64,000 bases of DNA from Halobacillus faecis (GCF_007991335.1 NZ_BJYD01000021.1:62001-126000), one strand, 5' to 3'. Positions 8,565-17,746 are shown, counted from the stretch's first letter. Program-made: numbers and translations. Notes: generated by a model not told the origin, from the letters alone.

Positions 8565-8864
8565 TTGTAATTGGAAACGGTGAATATGGTCCCAATACCC
8601 TTCTTCTTTCAATATACGCAGCTGGCGATCACCAAATAAATCAAAATGAGGAAACCGCGGATCGTTATGAATCCACCCCGGTTCTAACCCGTACTGTTTC
8701 CCCCATGCCTTCAATTTGTTGAGGTCAGAGCAACCGACTTTTGTGACTGTATCACAACCAGGAAAGCGGTCATCCAGCCAGAAATGAGTCAAAAAAGCAA
8801 TTTCCCCTTGCTTTACTTTCGCTTTCCATTCCTTAAGTTCAGCCTTTTTCACACCGAAAGCCAT
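8556..8864 (-). CDS. yneQ: Conserved hypothetical protein YneQ
   Basis: A 102-aa soluble protein resembling B. subtilis YneQ. Motifs include FLTHFWLDDRFPGCDTVTKVGC near residues 24-45 and a repeated PHFDLFGDRQ near 72-81; two Cys and several Asp/His suggest a compact, perhaps metal-binding fold. The function is unknown. Its ATG shares one base with the yneP stop (TAATG), so it is translated by reinitiation as the last gene of the AAA-yneP-yneQ unit. Confidence 0.85.
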   Translation of the reverse strand: MAFGVKKAELKEWKAKVKQGEIAFLTHFWLDDRFPGCDTVTKVGCSDLNKLKAWGKQYGLEPGWIHNDPRFPHFDLFGDRQLRILKEEGYWDHIHRFQLQKK

Positions 8865-9289
8865 TAGGATTCAGGCTCCATGGCAGCTAAATAAGCTTCG
8901 TGCCAATCGGGAAAGCTCCGCCTGATAGATACAGGTTTGAAGTTATCTTTTTTCACGATCACATGTTTCGTTACACCAGTAACTGCTACATCTCCGTTTT
9001 TAAATGCCACTTCATACCCGTACGAAACACGAAGACCATCATAACTATCCACCCATGTCCTAACATGGACAGGATCGCCGTACTTCACAGGTTTCTTAAA
9101 ACTCACCTGAGCATCAATAACAGGTGAAACGACACCCTGTTTTTCAATTTCAGAGTACATAAAACCAAGGTCCTCAATGAAGGATGTTCGCCCAATCTCA
9201 AACCAGACTAAATAGTTAGCATGGTAAACGACCCCCATCATATCTGTTTCCTGGTACCTTACTTGAATCGGTGTTTCGACCACTTTCAT
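8864..9289 (-). CDS. yneP: Acyl-CoA thioesterase, 4HBT hotdog fold (YneP)
   Basis: A 141-aa hotdog-fold thioesterase of the YbgC/YneP type. The motif RYQETDMMGVVYHANYLVWFE near residues 10-30 contains the catalytic Asp/His segment. Substrate is unknown. The start used is ATG at 9287-9289 with AAGGGAG 8 nt upstream; this ATG overlaps the stop of the upstream ATPase gene (TAATG). The end overlaps yneQ in the same way. Two successive one-base overlaps imply strict stoichiometric co-translation of the three proteins. Confidence 0.92.
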   Translation of the reverse strand: MKVVETPIQVRYQETDMMGVVYHANYLVWFEIGRTSFIEDLGFMYSEIEKQGVVSPVIDAQVSFKKPVKYGDPVHVRTWVDSYDGLRVSYGYEVAFKNGDVAVTGVTKHVIVKKDNFKPVSIRRSFPDWHEAYLAAMEPES

Positions 9290-11553
9290 TAAGAAGACTC
9301 CCTTCGCACCGTATGCCATGCTTTTTCTAAGTCGACGAGCTCAAGTTCATTCATATCTTCCGCTTCATTCTCCATGATTCGAATGGCCTGAAATTGAATC
9401 GCTTCGTTCACAAGATTATTAATAAAGCGTCCATTCCCTCTTACTTTGTGATCCGTGTATTTCTCTAAGAGGAATGACTCCGCCCATTCATTGAAATGAT
9501 ACCCGTATTGTTGAGCCTGATAGTGAGTCATGTCAATCAACTCGTCCTCCGTATAATCCGGAAAGTGGAAGTACTTTTTGAACCTTGAAGATAAACCTGG
9601 GTTGCTCTCCACCAACTGCTCCATCTCGCGCTGATAACCAGCAAGGACAACGACAAGGTTTTCGTTGTGTTTGGTCATTTCGTCGACGAGGGTTTCAATG
9701 GCTTCTTTGCCAAAATCATCTCTCCCTCCGTTGTACAACGCATAAGCTTCATCAATGAACAAGACACCACCGAGCGCTTCTCTGATTTTCCGTTTTGTTT
9801 TTATGGCTGTCTGCCCTACATAACCGGCCACAAGATCGCTTCTCGAGACGACCACAGTATGACCTCTCTTCAACAACCCACATTCTTTCAAAACGTCTGC
9901 ATAGATTTCTGCCACCGTTGTCTTTCCGGTACCTGGGTTTCCCGAAAATACGGAATGCAATTGGATTGGAACAACAGGATATCCTTTTTCTTTCCTCTTT
10001 TGCTGGGCTTGAACGAAGGATGACAGTTTTTTTACTTCTTCTTTTACATTAGACAACCCGATCAGTTCATCCAGTCGTTGTATGGGAGAACGTTCATCTT
10101 CATCTGTTTTCAAATCCCACGCAAGGTCTTCTGAGGATATCCTCATATGATCGAGCCAATGATGTTTATCCTGCTCCGCTTCTTTCGCACCTTTTTGGAA
10201 TACGGTCTTCAAAACCAAGTTCTTGACCGTACGAGCATTTCCGAATGAGTCATCCACACGCTCTCGATCAATGAGCGAGGTGAATTCGTTTAATGCAGCA
10301 GTTGTGAAAAAGAAATCGTTGTCAGTCGCCGTCTGCTCAGCGATTGTCAATAGTTCATCCATGTGATAATCAGGGAGTTCGATATGGTTTTGTTCAGGGA
10401 AACGACTGCGGAGGCCTGGATTCGACCATAAAAACTGACGCATTTCTTCTGGATAACCAGCAAGAATCACCGCGAATCGTCCTCCGTATTCTTTGCTCGT
10501 CATTGCAGAAACAAGGGTGTCAATGACAGCCTGACCATAATCATTTCCGGTTTGCCCTTCCCTTTTCAAGCTGTATGCTTCGTCGATGAACAACACCCCA
10601 CCGATCGCTTGTTTTACGTAATTCATCGTATTCTCTTCACTTTGCCCGACATAAGACCCGACAAGGTGAGACCGATTCACTTCCACGACTTCTTTCGTAT
10701 CTAAAATTCCAAGCTCATGATAAATATTAGCGAGCAGCCGGGCAATCGTGGTTTTCCCAGTCCCAGGGTTTCCAGTAATGATCATATGTAATCCAGGTTC
10801 ATCTACCATGGAAAAACCATAGCTCTTTCTCTGCTGCTGGTATCTTAAAAAGTGATAATACCGGCGAATATACGTTTTCACATCACGCAATCCTACCATC
10901 TGATCGAAGGCTTCCAAAGGATTTTGAAATGATTGATCTGTCAGGAAGCTTGGCAATCGTTTGTAAATCTCGTCCTGATTATCCGAAAGGCGTCTTGTTC
11001 GTTCATTGATTTCTTTGACGGGTACTCGAATACGCCTATTTTCAATGGAATTAATGGCTTCTTCCAACATTTGTTCCAAATCAGACAATTCCTCATATAC
11101 GTCCTGATAAAGGCTCAAACGGCTGGAAGCGTCTATGATTGTTTTCTTGGCCAGGTCATCGTCCCACTGTTCCTTCAAATTACGAACATCAGAATAAATG
11201 GCTTTTGCTTTTTTAGATTTTGCTGAATCATGATCTGTTTCATGAAGGATCCACTGATCAAGAGGTGTTTTTTTCAATAATGTATAGGCCTGCATCAACT
11301 GTTGAGACTCATACAACTCCGCTACTAAGGGATGAGAAGGATTGAGAACCCGTGCCTCATCAATGAACTGCTCAGCTAGAGCATCATCTCCCGGGTGTCT
11401 TTTAATCCGATGGTAAGCAAGCGTCACATAGAGCAATGCTTTAGCTTCTTTCTCCTGCTCCCCATCCGTTTGGTCCATATATCGTAAAGCCTCCACTTCG
11501 GAAATGGGAGGCTGTTGTTCTAGACTGTTCCACTGTTTCAGTTGTTCTAACAT
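9289..11553 (-). CDS. Tandem AAA+ ATPase (CbxX/SpoVK type)
   Basis: A 754-aa protein. About 200 N-terminal residues are helical, resembling TPR-like regions of EccA-type ATPases. Two CbxX/CfxQ-family AAA+ modules follow. Each has a Walker A GNPGTGKTT and a Walker B GGVLFIDEAY, plus sensor-1 VILAGY or VVLAGY and SRF. Such proteins remodel other proteins; the substrate is not known. ATG at 11551-11553 (MLEQLK) is preferred because AAGGAA lies 9 nt upstream; ATG codons at 11559 and 11595 are alternatives. The window also has single-module spoVK at 29900-30844. It heads the coupled unit with yneP and yneQ, an arrangement I do not know from B. subtilis. Confidence 0.88.
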   Translation of the reverse strand: MLEQLKQWNSLEQQPPISEVEALRYMDQTDGEQEKEAKALLYVTLAYHRIKRHPGDDALAEQFIDEARVLNPSHPLVAELYESQQLMQAYTLLKKTPLDQWILHETDHDSAKSKKAKAIYSDVRNLKEQWDDDLAKKTIIDASSRLSLYQDVYEELSDLEQMLEEAINSIENRRIRVPVKEINERTRRLSDNQDEIYKRLPSFLTDQSFQNPLEAFDQMVGLRDVKTYIRRYYHFLRYQQQRKSYGFSMVDEPGLHMIITGNPGTGKTTIARLLANIYHELGILDTKEVVEVNRSHLVGSYVGQSEENTMNYVKQAIGGVLFIDEAYSLKREGQTGNDYGQAVIDTLVSAMTSKEYGGRFAVILAGYPEEMRQFLWSNPGLRSRFPEQNHIELPDYHMDELLTIAEQTATDNDFFFTTAALNEFTSLIDRERVDDSFGNARTVKNLVLKTVFQKGAKEAEQDKHHWLDHMRISSEDLAWDLKTDEDERSPIQRLDELIGLSNVKEEVKKLSSFVQAQQKRKEKGYPVVPIQLHSVFSGNPGTGKTTVAEIYADVLKECGLLKRGHTVVVSRSDLVAGYVGQTAIKTKRKIREALGGVLFIDEAYALYNGGRDDFGKEAIETLVDEMTKHNENLVVVLAGYQREMEQLVESNPGLSSRFKKYFHFPDYTEDELIDMTHYQAQQYGYHFNEWAESFLLEKYTDHKVRGNGRFINNLVNEAIQFQAIRIMENEAEDMNELELVDLEKAWHTVRRESS

Positions 11554-11644
11554 CTTCATCACTTCCTTTTCTATCGCCGATATCCATTTTATCATAGTCG
11601 AGATTTAATGTAGATGAAGATGCATTAAAGCTTAGTGGTAGGGT

Positions 11645-11678
11645 AAAAAAACCGCTCCTCAATAGAGAAGCGGTTTTT
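11645..11678. terminator. Terminator of tlp
   Basis: Stem AAAAACCGCT/AGCGGTTTTT with a 13-nt loop. T-tracts are present on both strands; it terminates tlp on the minus strand before the AAA+ gene. Confidence 0.85.
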
Positions 11679-11685
11679 CAGTACG

Positions 11686-11931
11686 TTAATATTGTTGATG
11701 ACGGGCTTCGTCCTTAATTTCATCACGCATAGCTTCTAACGATTGGTTTCTTCGTTTATTTTTCTTTTCGATATTTCTCTTTTCTTCTTCCGATGCAAAC
11801 CGCAGGGCATCGTGGGAAGCTTCGATGTTTTCAATCGTATTCGTCACTTTTTCTTGGAGACGATCGACGTTGTCTGCGCGATTGTCAGGATTTGGTTTTT
11901 GGTTCGCCATGTGCTGTTGTTTATGGGACAT
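11686..11931 (-). CDS. tlp: Small acid-soluble spore protein Tlp
   Basis: An 81-aa forespore protein of the Tlp family. PNPDNRADNVDRLQEKV, NTIENIEASHDAL and EAMRDEIKDEARH match B. subtilis Tlp. It is very polar and has no membrane segment. ATG at 11929-11931 has AGGAGGGG 7 nt upstream. In B. subtilis tlp follows sspN; no sspN homologue was found here. Expression is expected from a forespore sigma-G promoter, which I could not place confidently. Confidence 0.93.
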   Translation of the reverse strand: MSHKQQHMANQKPNPDNRADNVDRLQEKVTNTIENIEASHDALRFASEEEKRNIEKKNKRRNQSLEAMRDEIKDEARHQQY

Positions 11932-12014
11932 GTTCGTACCCCTCCTGTAAATTTCAATAGACCCTTGTTGAGTCATTCTTTACTTTTCCCAGGAAGGAGA
12001 CGAATTATCAAAAG

Positions 12015-12044
12015 AAAAAGGAAGGAGAATACTCCTTCCTTTTT
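12015..12044. terminator. Perfect hairpin terminator between the 47-aa gene and tlp
   Basis: AAAAAGGAAGGAG/CTCCTTCCTTTTT, 13 perfect pairs around a 4-nt loop; functional in both directions. Confidence 0.85.
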
Positions 12045-12062
12045 GTTTACCTAACTTATGTA

Positions 12063-12096
12063 CAAAAACAAACCCCGTTTACGATGGGATTTGTTT
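12063..12096 (-). terminator. Hairpin overlapping the 3' end of the 47-aa gene
   Basis: On the minus strand AACAAATCCC pairs with GGGGTTTGTT, followed by TTTGT. It spans the stop codon at 12079-12081. Confidence 0.55.
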
Positions 12097-12222
12097 CATA
12101 CGCTCATTGTGACGCTTCTCAATCCGTTCATCAATTTGATCCAACAACTTTTGATCAGCTTTGATGGAGCGGATATTTTCTTTCACACGTTCTTCAAAAG
12201 ATATGCTCTTGTGTTTTCTCAT
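12079..12222 (-). CDS. Small basic protein, FbpB-like
   Basis: A 47-residue ORF with a good ribosome site (AAAAGGAGAG, 9 nt before ATG at 12220-12222). The peptide starts MRKHKSISFEERVKENI and continues with DQKLLDQIDERIEKRH; this spacing (F-x2-L/V-V-K-x-N, then L-x-x-I-D/E-x-R-I/L-E-x-R-H) resembles the Fur-regulated basic protein B family. In B. subtilis FbpB works with the FsrA small RNA under iron limitation. No Fur box is visible; the gene begins 51 nt after the yneN stop and may be read from there. Family match is from memory and moderate. Confidence 0.6.
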   Translation of the reverse strand: MRKHKSISFEERVKENIRSIKADQKLLDQIDERIEKRHNERMKQIPS

Positions 12223-12273
12223 GGATATCTCTCCTTTTATAGGTAGGATTTCCATGATTTGATAAAACTATTC

Positions 12274-12846
12274 CTATTTCAGCGCATTTTTCTTCTCTTC
12301 CATCAATTCGTAGGTCATCGGCCCAACAATTCTTGGCTCTTGAATAATGCCATCTGTTCCGATGAAGTAAGTGGTAGGGATGGAGAGGATCTGGTATGTC
12401 TGATTAATTTCAAGTTCCTTGTCCAACAGGATAGGGAATGTATAATTTCCGTCTTTAACAAACCGTTCAACATCTTCCGTTTTTTTCTCCGTACCGGTAC
12501 CGTTAACAGCAAGGATGACCACTTCTTCTCCATATTTTTCATGAAACTTCTGCATTTCAGGCATTTCTTCGCGGCAAGGTGGACACCATGTGGCCCAGTA
12601 ATTTAAAAAAACTTTTTTCCCGCGGTAATCAGAAAGGCTAACGGTCTCCCCGTTCAGTGTCACCAAGCTGAAATTCGGAGCTTTCTCCCCTACTTGTAAT
12701 CCGTCGGGGGCATTAGGAGCAACCATCCCTGTTTCCTGAGTTGCAGAAGATTTTTGTTGTTCCACCTCATCTTTTTCAGAAAAGGTTGTAAAAATAACTA
12801 AACCTAAAAGTATAAGTAGGAAAGCCGTTGCCAACCATTGTTTCAT
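12274..12846 (-). CDS. yneN: Membrane-anchored thioredoxin-like protein (ResA/YneN type)
   Basis: A 190-aa protein with an N-terminal membrane anchor (LATAFLLILLGLVIFTTF) and an extracytoplasmic AhpC/TSA-thioredoxin domain. The redox motif is WATWCPPCREEM near residues 94-105, followed by the cis-proline segment SIPTTYFI. It probably reduces or exchanges disulfides outside the membrane. ATG at 12844-12846 follows CGGAGG and places the anchor at the N-terminus; the longer ORF from 12879 lacks a ribosome site. The CcdA electron carrier encoded 5 kb away could supply reductant; this link is inferred. Confidence 0.9.
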   Translation of the reverse strand: MKQWLATAFLLILLGLVIFTTFSEKDEVEQQKSSATQETGMVAPNAPDGLQVGEKAPNFSLVTLNGETVSLSDYRGKKVFLNYWATWCPPCREEMPEMQKFHEKYGEEVVILAVNGTGTEKKTEDVERFVKDGNYTFPILLDKELEINQTYQILSIPTTYFIGTDGIIQEPRIVGPMTYELMEEKKNALK

Positions 12847-13097
12847 GATGATAGCCTCCGTCCATGATTCCAAACGCATGTGTATTATGTATAAGAATAA
12901 AGAAAACCATTTATGCTTGTAAAGCTTTAACGGAAAATGTGGGAATATTTTATTGATGTTTTTTTATTTTACTTTTCGGAGTTGCTACTAAGTTTAAAGA
13001 GAGATCATAAGGGTTTTTGTAGGAACTTGAACTTTCTTCTTTCATCAGTGATCGTGTCCTTTTGTGATGATCAAACGCATGCTTTAAAAAGAATAAA

Positions 13098-13125
13098 AAG
13101 ATCGCCCTTTATAAAGGGCGATCTT
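13098..13125 (-). terminator. Terminator of acnA
   Basis: AAGATCGCCCTT/AAGGGCGATCTT, 12 perfect pairs with a TATA loop, followed on the minus strand by TTTTATTCTTTTT. Confidence 0.93.
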
Positions 13126-13136
13126 CAGAAAGAAAT

Positions 13137-15842
13137 TTAGTTCAATTTGTTCCGTAGAACCATTTGTAGAATACCACCGTGACGGTAGTAATCGACTTCC
13201 ACTTCACTGTCGAAGCGGGCAATGACTTCAAATTCTTTCTTATTGCCATCTTCATCTGTCGCTGTGACTTTGACATGATCACGAGGTTTAACATCTTCGC
13301 CGACTTCGACATCGAATGTTTCACGACCTGTCAAACCAAGAGACTCGATGCTGTCTTCCGGCTTGAATTGTAATGGAAGAACACCCATCATGACAAGGTT
13401 TGAACGGTGGATACGCTCGAAGCTTTCAGCGATGACTGTCTTAATTCCAAGAAGATCTGTCCCCTTGGCCGCCCAGTCACGGGAGCTTCCCATTCCGTAA
13501 TCATTACCTGCAATGACCATCAATGGAGTCTGGTTTTGCTGGTACTTCATAGCCGCTGTATAGATTGGCATCACTTCTTCTGTCGGCCAGTAAGTCGTGA
13601 AACCACCTTCTGTACCAGGAGCTAACTGGTTACGGATACGGATATTCGCAAACGTACCGCGCATCATAACTTCATGGTTACCACGACGAGAGCCGTAAGA
13701 GTTGAAGTTACGAGGGCTCACACCATTTTCTTGCAAGTACTCACCTGCAGGCATATCTTTAGGGATTGCACCTGCTGGAGAGATGTGGTCTGTTGTTACG
13801 GAATCACCGAATTTACCGATGACGCGCATGCCTTCCAATGGTTTAACCGTTTCAGGTTCACTGGAAAGCCCTTCGAAGAACGGTGGGTTTTGAATGTATG
13901 TGGATTGGTCGTTCCAATCATACAATGGTTCATCCGTTGTTTCGATTTCATTCCATTTTTCATTCGAGTTGAATACATTTTCATACTCTTTACGGAAGAT
14001 TTCAGGAGTAACAACACGGGAAATTTCTGATTTGATCTCTTCTTGAGAAGGCCAAATATCATCGAAATAAACGTCGTTTCCTTCAGTATCTTTTCCGATC
14101 GAATCATTTTTAAGATCAATATCCACAGTACCTGCAAGTGCATAAGCAACCACTAATGGCGGAGAAGCCAGGTAGTTGGCTTTTACTAGAGGGTGGATAC
14201 GCCCTTCGAAGTTACGGTTACCAGACAAAACAGAAGAAGCTGTCAAATCACTGTCAGCAATTGCTTTCTCGATCTCTGGGAGTAACGGACCGGAGTTACC
14301 GATACATGTCGTACAACCATATCCAACGAGGTTGAATCCTAGATCGTTCAAATAAGTCATCAGCCCTGAATCTTCAAGGTAGCGAGTAACAACCTTGGAC
14401 CCTGGTGCTAATGATGTCTTCACGTAGTCTGGAACCTGCAAACCTTTTTCAATCGCTTTCTTAGCGACGAGACCTGCGCCAAGCATAACGTGTGGGTTGG
14501 ATGTGTTCGTACAAGAAGTGATGGCAGCAATAGCAAGAGCACCAGTCTTCATGACGGACTTATCTCCATTATTGAACTTCACTTCTACTTCTTTGTCGAA
14601 CTCAGATTTGTCCAATCCAAAGCCGTGGTTTCCAGCCGGCCCCGTGATCGCTTTTTCAAAGGACTCTTTCATTTGAGAAAGAGGGATCAAATCTTGAGGG
14701 CGTTTTGGTCCGGATAAGTTCGGTTCCAATTCACCGAGATCGATTTCAACTAGTGATGTAAATTCCGGATCCTCGAAGGAAGGATCATACCACAGGCTGT
14801 TCTTCTTGCAGTATTCTTCTACAAGCTTGATTTGCTCTTCGCTGCGTCCTGTAAGACGAAGGTACTCAAGAGACTCCCCATCAACCGGGAAGAAACCACA
14901 TGTTGCACCGTATTCAGGAGCCATGTTGGAAATCGTTGCACGATCAGCCAGTGGCATTTCCTGCAATCCTGGTCCGAAGAATTCAACGAATTTACCGACT
15001 ACGTTTTGTTCACGCAGCTTTTGAGTGACTTTCAATGCTAAGTCTGTAGCTGTTGTGCCTTGTGGGAAGCTTCCATTCAGCTTCACTCCAATGACCTCTG
15101 GAGCTGGGAAGTAAGACGGCTGACCGAGCATTCCAGCTTCGGCTTCAATACCACCAACACCCCAACCTAGGACACCAAGACCATTGATCATCGTTGTATG
15201 TGAGTCGGTTCCGACAAGTGTATCAGGATAAGTATCATAAGAGCCGTTCTCGTTTTCTTTCGCGTGAACGACATTTGCGATGTATTCAAGGTTTACCTGG
15301 TGAACGATACCTGTTGCAGGTGGAACTGCACGATAGTTATCGAACGCTTTTTGAGCCCAGTGCAGGAATTCATAACGCTCTTCATTTCTTTCAAATTCAA
15401 GCTCCATGTTCACATTCAAGGCATCAGGAGTACCATACTTGTCTACTTGTACAGAGTGGTCAATGACAAGATCAACAGGAACTTCCGGGTTGATTTTGTC
15501 AGGGCTTCCTCCCATATCCACCATCGCTTTTCTAAGAGATGCCAGATCGACCACGGCAGGTACGCCGGTAAAGTCTTGCAGAATAACGCGGGAAGGTTTA
15601 AATGGAACATCTTCCCCTTTTGATTTTTCAGTTCCCCAGTTTGCTAGACTCTCGACATGATCATCGCTGATGACGCGTCCGTCGTGTTGACGTAATAGAG
15701 ATTCTAGTAGGATACGGATGGAGAAAGGTAGACGGGAAATCTTACCATGTCCCGCATCTTCTAAGGCTTTCAAATCGTAATAGTTGTACGTTTGGCCATT
15801 GAGTTCAAATTGTTTGCGAGCATTAAAAGCATTGCTAGCCAT
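13137..15842 (-). CDS. acnA: Aconitate hydratase AcnA
   Basis: Aconitase (citB in B. subtilis) interconverts citrate and isocitrate in the TCA cycle; under iron limitation the B. subtilis protein also binds iron-responsive RNA. The product is 901 aa (B. subtilis 909). The 4Fe-4S ligands lie in [12 protein letters not shown] (near residue 440) and CTTCIGNSG (near 506-514). The IRP/AcnA-type swivel domain contains [10 protein letters not shown] and [14 protein letters not shown] is preceded by GAGGGGG at 10 nt. It stands alone between yneK and yneN with its own terminator. Confidence 0.97.
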   Translation of the reverse strand: MASNAFNARKQFELNGQTYNYYDLKALEDAGHGKISRLPFSIRILLESLLRQHDGRVISDDHVESLANWGTEKSKGEDVPFKPSRVILQDFTGVPAVVDLASLRKAMVDMGGSPDKINPEVPVDLVIDHSVQVDKYGTPDALNVNMELEFERNEERYEFLHWAQKAFDNYRAVPPATGIVHQVNLEYIANVVHAKENENGSYDTYPDTLVGTDSHTTMINGLGVLGWGVGGIEAEAGMLGQPSYFPAPEVIGVKLNGSFPQGTTATDLALKVTQKLREQNVVGKFVEFFGPGLQEMPLADRATISNMAPEYGATCGFFPVDGESLEYLRLTGRSEEQIKLVEEYCKKNSLWYDPSFEDPEFTSLVEIDLGELEPNLSGPKRPQDLIPLSQMKESFEKAITGPAGNHGFGLDKSEFDKEVEVKFNNGDKSVMKTGALAIAAITSCTNTSNPHVMLGAGLVAKKAIEKGLQVPDYVKTSLAPGSKVVTRYLEDSGLMTYLNDLGFNLVGYGCTTCIGNSGPLLPEIEKAIADSDLTASSVLSGNRNFEGRIHPLVKANYLASPPLVVAYALAGTVDIDLKNDSIGKDTEGNDVYFDDIWPSQEEIKSEISRVVTPEIFRKEYENVFNSNEKWNEIETTDEPLYDWNDQSTYIQNPPFFEGLSSEPETVKPLEGMRVIGKFGDSVTTDHISPAGAIPKDMPAGEYLQENGVSPRNFNSYGSRRGNHEVMMRGTFANIRIRNQLAPGTEGGFTTYWPTEEVMPIYTAAMKYQQNQTPLMVIAGNDYGMGSSRDWAAKGTDLLGIKTVIAESFERIHRSNLVMMGVLPLQFKPEDSIESLGLTGRETFDVEVGEDVKPRDHVKVTATDEDGNKKEFEVIARFDSEVEVDYYRHGGILQMVLRNKLN

Positions 15843-15925
15843 ATTCCTTTTACCCCCTCATCAATATTCAATAGTGAACCTCTTTAAGGTTTCACCATTC
15901 CCCAAATTTTTACATTTGTTCCCTT

Positions 15926-15953
15926 TGTATAGAACAAGTTCACAAATCTGCAA
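15926..15953 (-). promoter_or_regulatory. Putative promoter of acnA
   Basis: Minus strand: -35 TTGCAG (15948-15953), 16-bp spacer, -10 TATACA (15926-15931). A cre-like TGAAAACG half lies at 15966-15973 just upstream. Both calls are tentative. Confidence 0.45.
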
Positions 15954-16051
15954 TCCTTATTGTAAATGAAAACGATTTATAAGTAAAATGAATGACCACA
16001 AATTTTTCTGAATTCGATAAATTTTATACAAAAACCTACAAAAACGCATGC

Positions 16052-16080
16052 TTGTATTTAAAGTGTCAACCTTTTATAAT
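16052..16080 (+). promoter_or_regulatory. sigma-A promoter of yneK
   Basis: -35 TTGTAT (16052-16057), 17-bp spacer, -10 TATAAT (16075-16080). Confidence 0.7.
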
Positions 16081-16119
16081 GAGTTTAGATAAGTCTAAGA
16101 TAATGAAACAGGTGATAAT

Positions 16120-16548
16120 ATGTCAGGTGGATTTGCCCTATTTATCGTTGGGTGGATTGTCATCATGGTTGGTCTGATGAGCATTGGTGGCTTCTTTATG
16201 TTCCGCAAATTTCTGAAGCGTCTTCCGAAAGAAGACGGAAAATCAATCATTGACTGGGAAGAATATTATGTGGACAAGACAAAGCACATGTGGTCTGCAG
16301 AGCAAAAAGACTTATTGGAAGAGTTGATTTCTCCCGTTCCAGAGCTCTTCCGGGATGTAGCAAGGCAGAAGATCGCTGGACGTATCGGCGAAATTGCGCT
16401 GCAGAAAAAGAAAAAGAAAATCACACAGGAGATTTTAATCGAGGGCTACATACGTGCCACCCCGAAGCGGGATCATAAGTTTCTTGTCAAAAAGTTAGAA
16501 GAGAAAAAAATAGACATGAGCCCTTACGACCCACTCATTGAACGCTAA
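16120..16548 (+). CDS. yneK: DUF2621 membrane protein YneK
   Basis: A 142-aa protein with one N-terminal membrane helix (residues about 5-28) and a basic, helical cytoplasmic domain containing LPKEDGKSIIDWEEYYVDKT and FRDVARQKIAGRIGEIAL. It matches B. subtilis YneK (DUF2621) in length, place and content. The function is unknown. It has its own promoter and ends in a terminator shared with ccdC. Confidence 0.88.
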   Translation: MSGGFALFIVGWIVIMVGLMSIGGFFMFRKFLKRLPKEDGKSIIDWEEYYVDKTKHMWSAEQKDLLEELISPVPELFRDVARQKIAGRIGEIALQKKKKKITQEILIEGYIRATPKRDHKFLVKKLEEKKIDMSPYDPLIER

Positions 16549-16579
16549 AAAGGACCCGGCTTAAGCCAGGTCCTTTTTT
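16547..16579. terminator. Bidirectional terminator of yneK and ccdC
   Basis: AAAAAGGACC/GGTCCTTTTT with a 12-nt loop. It overlaps the ccdC stop. Confidence 0.88.
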
Positions 16580-17043
16580 AGTTCCAACTTTTTTTCCAAA
16601 TGTAAGTATTGTTTCAACATGGCCATCCGCCATGTCATGATCATCCCGAAAGCGAGTAAAAAGAACATCCCACTCGTTTCTCCGAGGGAGACATGCTGTC
16701 CTATAATGAGCTTGAAAACAATTCGTAAAATCAGCAGGCCAAAAAGGATAAATACAAAAGCCCTTGATGGTTTCAAATAAATATCTCCATCCCTCACTTC
16801 AAATTTGGAAGTACGAATGAGGAAAATGGAAAAAACAACTCCAATGAGAATGGCTTCCATTACTTGGGTCCATTCAACTCGGAACACCGGAAACACGAAC
16901 ATGAGAGCTCCTGTACTCATCATGAAAGGTGGGAGAATAATCTTTTTTACACTTGCCGGTTTTTTTGCGGCCCGCAATCGGACGAAAATCATCGCCGTAG
17001 CCATGCCGGCCGCAACAATAGTGCTTGCAATTAACCAAAACAT
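16561..17043 (-). CDS. ccdC: CcdC family membrane protein
   Basis: A 160-aa protein with four or five membrane helices, matching YneJ/CcdC of B. subtilis. There it forms a cluster with ccdA and the response-regulator-like ccdB (yneI); its precise role is unclear and it is dispensable for cytochrome c maturation in B. subtilis. Motifs: RLRAAKKPASVKKIILPP and RVEWTQVMEAILIG. The start ATG has only a weak AGAAAGAG site. Here ccdB is missing and an MrpB-like gene lies upstream. Confidence 0.88.
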   Translation of the reverse strand: MFWLIASTIVAAGMATAMIFVRLRAAKKPASVKKIILPPFMMSTGALMFVFPVFRVEWTQVMEAILIGVVFSIFLIRTSKFEVRDGDIYLKPSRAFVFILFGLLILRIVFKLIIGQHVSLGETSGMFFLLAFGMIMTWRMAMLKQYLHLEKKLELKKDLA

Positions 17044-17253
17044 AACGATTCACTCTTTCTACTCTGTCCTTAATATCAGTTTAACGCAAATTCGATGGCA
17101 TCCAGGACCTGAGCTTCAATAAGGTTTAACAATGAGGGATTTTCCATCATTCGCTTATTTAGACATTTGATAATGTCCTCTTTCCAATCGTTTCTTTAAG
17201 TATAATGGATGAGACTCGTATCATTAATCAAATGCCGACACTCTTGGTACTTT

Positions 17254-17682
17254 TTATTCCCTGTCATAGGCAATGGTCAAAATGATCGTCATCGTTACCC
17301 CTACAACAGCCAGATACACACCAAGGTCAAACAAAAGGGCCGTAGCAAGTTCGGTCTTACCTAAGATCGGCAATTGAAAATAAGCAAACGTTTGCGTGAG
17401 GAAAGGCGCGTCAAAAACCATTCCACCAATTCCGGTAGCTGCTGCCACCATCAATCCTACAGGAATCAAAAAACGGAAATTAATCGGCAAAATTTTCTCC
17501 ATCGCCTTACTTCCATAAGCCATATACATGAGGATGATTGCTGCAGCAGTCATTAAACCACCGATAAATCCTCCACCTGGAGCATTATGGCCAGCAAAAA
17601 ATAAATAAACGGAAAACCCTAGCAGGATGAAGGCTATAAGTGTGGTTGTAGTTCTTAATATTATATCGTTGGTCTGGGTCAT
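17254..17682 (-). CDS. Orphan Na+/H+ antiporter subunit B (MrpB/MnhB) homologue
   Basis: A 142-aa membrane protein with four helices. Motifs AGHNAPGGGFIGGLMTAAAIILMYMAYG (residues about 29-56, quoted only in part: NAPGGGFIGG) and ELATALLFDLGVYLAVVG are characteristic of MrpB. MrpB normally works only as part of the six- or seven-subunit Mrp antiporter, encoded in one operon; no other mrp genes are near. ATG at 17680-17682 follows AAAGGAG. It occupies the place of ccdB between ccdA and ccdC. Possible roles: an extra copy of the Mrp subunit or a stand-alone membrane protein. Confidence 0.87.
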   Translation of the reverse strand: MTQTNDIILRTTTTLIAFILLGFSVYLFFAGHNAPGGGFIGGLMTAAAIILMYMAYGSKAMEKILPINFRFLIPVGLMVAAATGIGGMVFDAPFLTQTFAYFQLPILGKTELATALLFDLGVYLAVVGVTMTIILTIAYDRE

Positions 17683-17746
17683 AAAAAAGCTCCTTTATTT
17701 TTTCTCTAGTATCATCTTAATACAAATGCTCACTAAAATCCACGTC

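Noticed and set aside
12937-13140. 67-codon plus-strand ORF between yneN and acnA
   Set aside because: No ribosome site, no family, and it runs through the acnA terminator hairpin.
15966-15979. Possible CcpA site (TGAAAACGATTTAT) upstream of acnA
   Set aside because: The right half lacks the conserved CA; the match is too weak for a separate call.
17076-17150. 24-codon minus-strand ORF between mrpB-like gene and ccdC, with an open frame extending upstream
   Set aside because: The translation looks protein-like (ENPSLLNLIEAQVLDAIEF), but there is no ribosome site and no family I recognise. It may be a relic of a lost gene.
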